A stretch of 8,287 bases of DNA from a bacterium (GTDB lineage: Bacteria; Pseudomonadota; Alphaproteobacteria; Caulobacterales; Hyphomonadaceae): NCBI GenBank assembly GCA_030824255.1, contig JAVBYB010000459.1, positions 1-8,287 of the forward strand, written 5' to 3'. A program made the position numbers and the translations under genes. Shown here piece by piece: positions 4,694-8,287 of the stretch; within the stretch, counting starts at the first letter, position 1, and every line of letters starts with the position of its first letter. The notes beneath the pieces are model-generated. The model saw only the letters and a list, made by a program, of their open reading frames with translations. It made no database searches and was not told the DNA's origin.

Positions 4694-7324
4694 ATGAATA
4701 TCAAGAAGCTGCTTCTGGGCTCCGCCGGCGTACTCGCCTTTTGCGGACCGGCGATGGCCGATCAACCGACGCCGCCCACACAGGCCGGGCAGGAAGCCAG
4801 CGACGTGGTGGTCATCACCGGTAGCTCCCTCAACCGCAAGGAAGCAATCGACGAGAAGCGCGAAGACAGCCGCACGATCGAGGCGCTCGGCGTAGATGAA
4901 CTCGGCCAGCTGCCTGACAAGAACGTCGGCGAAAGCCTCAACCGCCTGCCCGGCGTCTCGATGCTCGTCGAGAAGGGCGAAGGCCGTTACGTCCAGATCC
5001 GCGGCGTTGCCTCCAACCTCAACAACGTGACGATCAACGGCGTACAAATGGGTTCGCCGGAAGTTGAACTGGGCGGGCGCCAGGCGCCGCTCGATATCAT
5101 CTCCGGCGGCGTCCTCGGCGGCGTGCAGGTGATCAAGACACCGACGCCCGACATGGATGCACAGGGCATTGGCGGCACGGTCAACGTCGAGACCAAGATG
5201 CCGTTCGATCGCGACGACGACTTCTACGGCTACGTGACAGCTCGCTATGGCTACGAAGAGGAGCGGCCACGTGAGGAAGCCTTCGGCGGCCACGATCCCT
5301 ACGCTGTGGACGGCACCATGTCCGGGAAGATTGGCGACACGATCGGGTGGCTGGTTGGCGGCACATTCTCGTCGCGCGAATATGTTTCCACGGGCGTCTA
5401 CCAGGACGACTGGACACAGGTCCCGGGCCAGCCGGCTGGCGTGTCCCTGCCCGTCAACGTGAAGAACAATTACTACATCATCGGCCGCGAACGGACCAAC
5501 CTCAGCGGCGCCCTGCAATGGCAGCCGGACGCCAATTCGGAGTATTTCGTCCGTGGGTTCTACGGCGAGTGGAACGAGTATCAGTGGCGCAACCGCTACG
5601 AGCAGAACTTCACCGGCAGCCGCCTCACGCTGACATCGCCCACGTCGGGCTCGCAAGGGACGGACCGCGTCCTCGCCAACATCCGTCTGGAATATGCGGA
5701 CAAGATCGTGTCCTCGATCGCCGCCGGCGGCGAGAACAACATCGATGGCATGACACTGGACTATCTCGTCCAGGCAAACGCCAACGAGATCAAGGAGCCG
5801 TTCAGCAGCTGGGAATGGCGCTCGGGCGCTACCGCGATTGGCCCAAGCACGTTCGAGGTTGATGGTGACGGCATCGTCAGCATCACGCCGAACGCCGGCA
5901 CGCCTGATCGTACCAACCCGGCACTGCTGCCGTTGCGCCGCGCCCGTTTCTTCACGCAGGACATGGACGAGAACGCGACCATCGCGCAGGTCAATGCACG
6001 GTGGGACGTCAACGCGGACATCTTTATCAAGACCGGCGTGAAGGCTTCGACGACAGACCGGACGCTTGACGCTGCACAGGACGAATTCCTCCCGAACGGC
6101 ACACCGATCAACCTCGCCACATCGCCGACCTTCCACAATGGCGGCTTCGTCAACGAAACGCAGAACGGAAACGTGCCGAACATCTGGATGGATGTGCACG
6201 GCATGGACGCCTACTTTGCCGATCCGGCAAACGCCGCGCGCTTCACGCCCAACACGGCGGCGAATTTCACGTCCAACTTCGCCTCCGACTATGACCTAAA
6301 GGAATCGATCCTTGCCGCCTACGTGATGGCGTCCGGTTATTTCGGTCCTTGGGAGGTGATCGGTGGCGTACGCGTCGAGAACACCGATGTTGACAGCTCA
6401 GGTTATCTGCTGCGCGGAACAACGTCCCAGACACGCGTCAATTCGGGCGGCGACTACACCGAGGTCCTGCCTGCGCTGCTGGTGAATTTCCGCCCGGCCG
6501 ACGAATGGGTGTTCCGCGGCGCGGTAACCCGCGCACTGGGCCGTCCCGACTACAGCCAGATCGCGCCGCGTTCTACATTCAGCGAAAATGGCGCAATCGG
6601 ATCTGTCTCGATCGGAAATCCCGATCTGGTCGCTCGCAAGTCTTGGAACTACGATCTGGGTATCGAATGGTATCCCGACCAGCTGACGGCGCTGTCCGCG
6701 TCGGTGTTCTACAAGGATATCTCCGACCAGCTGGCTGGACAGACCAATTCCTTCGCAACGCAGCCCGCTATGCAGGGCGAGCTCCTTGCGCGCGGCCTGA
6801 CGGGCATCGATACCTCAGCCCTCACACGGCTGGATGTGTCGACAACCATCAACGCCGGGTCGGCCTTCCTGCAGGGCCTTGAGCTTTCGGCGCAGACACA
6901 GTTCGACTACCTGCCCGAGCCCTTCGATGGTCTGGGCGCCTCACTCTCGGCGACATTCATCGAGGGCGAAGTCGATCTCCCCGCCGGCGGCACGGCCCCC
7001 ATCCAGGGGCAACCGGAATCTACTTACGCCTTCAGCGTCTTCTACCAGAAAGGTCCGATCGATCTCTCGGTCAGCTACGCCTACAACGCCAGCTTCCTCG
7101 ACGCTGACAACGCTGACCCGACGCTCCGTCTGAACCAGGGCGAGTTCGGGCGCTGGGACGCCAAGGCGAGCTACGCCATCACGGACGACTTCAAGATCTT
7201 CCTTGAAGGCGTGAACCTGAACGACGAGCCGACCTCTGAATTCCAGGGCGGCAAGGTGAACCAGAACACCGAGTTCGAGTATGTTGGCCGCACGATCTAT
7301 GTCGGGGCCAGCTGGGGCTTCTGA
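4694..7324 (+). CDS. TonB-dependent outer-membrane receptor (Caulobacter/Xanthomonas-type family)
   Basis: This 876-residue outer-membrane barrel imports a ligand using energy from TonB-ExbB-ExbD. The ATG at 4694 was chosen for GGAGGG (4681-4686) at 7 bases and because a signal peptide starts there: MNIKK, a hydrophobic stretch and A-M-A22 before D23. An in-frame GTG at 4610 would place 28 residues before the signal and is rejected. A TonB-box-like DVVVITG (37-43) is followed by the plug (about 50-175): AIDEKREDSRTIEALGVDEL, LPDKNVGESLNRLPGVS, GRYVQIRGV, INGV and GIGGTVNVETKMPF. The remainder is the barrel, with LGRPDYSQIAPR near two thirds of the protein and a terminal ...VGASWGF whose final Phe is the assembly signal. 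AIDEKR plus LPDKNV is characteristic of the large family described in Caulobacter and Xanthomonas, often devoted to carbohydrates or other organic substrates rather than siderophores. The ligand is not evident. A hairpin follows the stop, then a lipoprotein gene. Confidence 0.95.
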   Translation: MNIKKLLLGSAGVLAFCGPAMADQPTPPTQAGQEASDVVVITGSSLNRKEAIDEKREDSRTIEALGVDELGQLPDKNVGESLNRLPGVSMLVEKGEGRYVQIRGVASNLNNVTINGVQMGSPEVELGGRQAPLDIISGGVLGGVQVIKTPTPDMDAQGIGGTVNVETKMPFDRDDDFYGYVTARYGYEEERPREEAFGGHDPYAVDGTMSGKIGDTIGWLVGGTFSSREYVSTGVYQDDWTQVPGQPAGVSLPVNVKNNYYIIGRERTNLSGALQWQPDANSEYFVRGFYGEWNEYQWRNRYEQNFTGSRLTLTSPTSGSQGTDRVLANIRLEYADKIVSSIAAGGENNIDGMTLDYLVQANANEIKEPFSSWEWRSGATAIGPSTFEVDGDGIVSITPNAGTPDRTNPALLPLRRARFFTQDMDENATIAQVNARWDVNADIFIKTGVKASTTDRTLDAAQDEFLPNGTPINLATSPTFHNGGFVNETQNGNVPNIWMDVHGMDAYFADPANAARFTPNTAANFTSNFASDYDLKESILAAYVMASGYFGPWEVIGGVRVENTDVDSSGYLLRGTTSQTRVNSGGDYTEVLPALLVNFRPADEWVFRGAVTRALGRPDYSQIAPRSTFSENGAIGSVSIGNPDLVARKSWNYDLGIEWYPDQLTALSASVFYKDISDQLAGQTNSFATQPAMQGELLARGLTGIDTSALTRLDVSTTINAGSAFLQGLELSAQTQFDYLPEPFDGLGASLSATFIEGEVDLPAGGTAPIQGQPESTYAFSVFYQKGPIDLSVSYAYNASFLDADNADPTLRLNQGEFGRWDAKASYAITDDFKIFLEGVNLNDEPTSEFQGGKVNQNTEFEYVGRTIYVGASWGF

Positions 7325-7354
7325 TCGACGCCTGACGAGAAGCATGCCGGATGC

Positions 7355-7385
7355 GGCCGGCCGATCTGACCCAGATCGGCCGGCC
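7355..7385 (+). terminator. Strong hairpin after the receptor gene (terminator-like)
   Basis: GGCCGGCCGATCT (7355-7367) and AGATCGGCCGGCC (7373-7385) form a perfect 13-bp stem with the loop GACCC. It lies 31 bases after the receptor stop and 24 bases before the next start. Only a weak T-run (TTT, 7388-7390) follows, so termination may be partial, giving lower expression of the downstream lipoprotein or protecting the 3' end of the receptor message. Confidence 0.6.
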
Positions 7386-7409
7386 AGTTTCCATCGAAGG
7401 ATATGCCTG

Positions 7410-8287
7410 ATGCGCACAATCGCTCTTGCCTGCCTGCTCGCCGTTTCGGCTTGCGCGAATACGCCGGCCTTGGCGCCGCCGGGCGCTCTTTCTGTCCCAG
7501 ACTATGTCGCGCCGACGCCGCTGAAACTTGCTGCGACCACGGTGCGCGAATTCCCCGCTCCCGAGGCAGACCAGGGGGTCGCCGTCGACGGGCGCCATTT
7601 CTACCCCGTCGATAACACGGTGATCGCCAAGTATGATCGCGTCAGCGGGACACTGATTTCACGCTGGGTTGCACCGAAGAACGGCCTCGTGCGCCATCTG
7701 AACAGCTGCTTTTCGGAATCTGAGCGACTCTGGTGCGCCAACTCGAATTACTCGGAAACGCCGCATGGCTCGTCAGTCGAAATTTTCGACACCCGCACAA
7801 TGACGCACGTGGACTCCCACAGTCTTGGAATGACCGAGGAAGGATCACTGACGTGGTTCGACCATTATCAGGGCGGCTGGATCGCCGGCTTCGCGCACTA
7901 CTCCGAGAATGGCGGCCTGAAGTTCAAGGACCACACGTTCTCAAGCGTCGTCACCTACGACGCGCAATGGCGGCGCACGGGTGGCTGGCTTTTTCCGGCA
8001 GGCGCGATTGCCCGGATGGCGCCCTATGCGGCCTCCGGCGGCGCGACAGGTCCCGACGGCCTGCTTTACCTTCTCGGTCATGACCGCCCGGAAATGTATG
8101 TCCTGGCCCGGCCGGTCATGGGCCCGACGCTGATCCACGTCGCCACAATCGATCTCGAGGCCGAGGGGCAGGCCTTCGCCTTTGCCGAGGGACGAACGAT
8201 CTACGCAATTGATCGTCGGAAGGGGGCCGTTCGGGAAATCCGGCTTCCAGAGGTGGACGTGACGGGCTTTGCCGACGCACGGCTGTT
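7410..8287 (+). CDS. Propeller-like lipoprotein (3' end outside window)
   Basis: An open frame of 292 codons runs from ATG 7410 to the right edge without a stop. AAGGA (7397-7401) lies 8 bases before the start; an ATG at 7403 is out of frame and too close to this site. Residues 1-15 are a lipoprotein signal, MRTIALACLLAVSAC, with lipobox V-S-A-C15, so the protein should be lipid-anchored. The body reads like a beta propeller: DQGVAVDGRHFYPVDN (54-69), IAKYDRVSGTLISRW (72-86), VEIFDTRT (123-130), a repeat near GPDGLLYLLGHD (214-225) and IYAIDRR (264-270). Cys100 (HLNSC) and Cys109 (LWCA) could form a disulfide. No heme motif or PQQ-enzyme signature is present, so it is not another dehydrogenase of the local type. 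I recall similar secreted or lipidated propeller proteins but no established function. Position after the receptor suggests an accessory, perhaps ligand-binding, role. The family fold suggests only a short piece is missing. Confidence 0.85.
   Translation, partial: MRTIALACLLAVSACANTPALAPPGALSVPDYVAPTPLKLAATTVREFPAPEADQGVAVDGRHFYPVDNTVIAKYDRVSGTLISRWVAPKNGLVRHLNSCFSESERLWCANSNYSETPHGSSVEIFDTRTMTHVDSHSLGMTEEGSLTWFDHYQGGWIAGFAHYSENGGLKFKDHTFSSVVTYDAQWRRTGGWLFPAGAIARMAPYAASGGATGPDGLLYLLGHDRPEMYVLARPVMGPTLIHVATIDLEAEGQAFAFAEGRTIYAIDRRKGAVREIRLPEVDVTGFADARL

Noticed and set aside
4655..6199. Long minus-strand open frame (about 514 codons) opposite the receptor gene
   Set aside because: It lies almost entirely inside a well-supported receptor gene, has no recognisable domain and is rich in Arg, Val, Ala and Asp in the manner of an antisense shadow of GC-rich coding sequence.
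7403..7615. Short plus-strand frame starting at ATG 7403
   Set aside because: The AAGGA site is only one base away, and the overlapping frame from 7410 gives a lipoprotein signal and a 292-codon open frame with propeller-like repeats.

Overview
The window is GC-rich and gene-dense. It carries a Gram-negative outer-membrane TonB-dependent receptor of the Caulobacter/Xanthomonas-type family, two bacterial lipoproteins and polyvinyl-alcohol-dehydrogenase-like (PVADH-like) quinohemoproteins. This mix fits an aerobic alphaproteobacterium of the sphingomonad, Caulobacterales or Hyphomonadaceae kind. The assignment is inferred from gene content only; no rRNA, tRNA or other marker gene is present.

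Layout, left to right. (1) Positions 1-287 are the C-terminal end of a PVADH-like PQQ propeller enzyme whose start lies outside the window. (2) After 14 bases comes a small gene for an 88-residue protein of unknown function (302-568). (3) A 124-bp gap holds a perfect 17-bp palindrome that overlaps a -35-like hexamer, and a leader hairpin. (4) A complete PVADH-like lipoprotein follows, with an N-terminal cytochrome c domain and a PQQ propeller (693-2651). It is a clear paralogue of gene 1. (5) On the minus strand lies an SGNH-hydrolase-like gene with a TTG start (3399-2635), whose 3' end overlaps gene 4 by 17 bp. (6) A 148-bp divergent gap contains a 10-bp-arm inverted repeat. (7) An alpha/beta hydrolase (3548-4567) and (8) a TonB-dependent receptor (4694-7324) follow on the plus strand. 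(9) A strong 13-bp-stem hairpin follows the receptor. (10) The last gene, starting at 7410 and running off the right edge, encodes a propeller-like lipoprotein. No gap exceeds 150 bp, and I see no RNA genes, insertion sequences or CRISPR.

Working model (inference). The receptor would move a scarce or bulky compound across the outer membrane with TonB energy. The PQQ/heme enzymes, one of them lipid-anchored and facing the periplasm, would oxidise its hydroxyl groups and pass electrons through the fused cytochrome to the respiratory chain. The cytoplasmic alpha/beta hydrolase, and perhaps the SGNH protein, could cleave downstream products. Textbook PVA degradation pairs PVADH with an oxidised-PVA/beta-diketone hydrolase. 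The hydrolase here cannot be shown to be that enzyme, so the substrate remains open. The points most worth following up are the tandem paralogous quinohemoproteins with a small conserved-looking protein between them, the Asn in place of the usual catalytic Asp in the PQQ domain, and the receptor/propeller-lipoprotein pair split by a hairpin.
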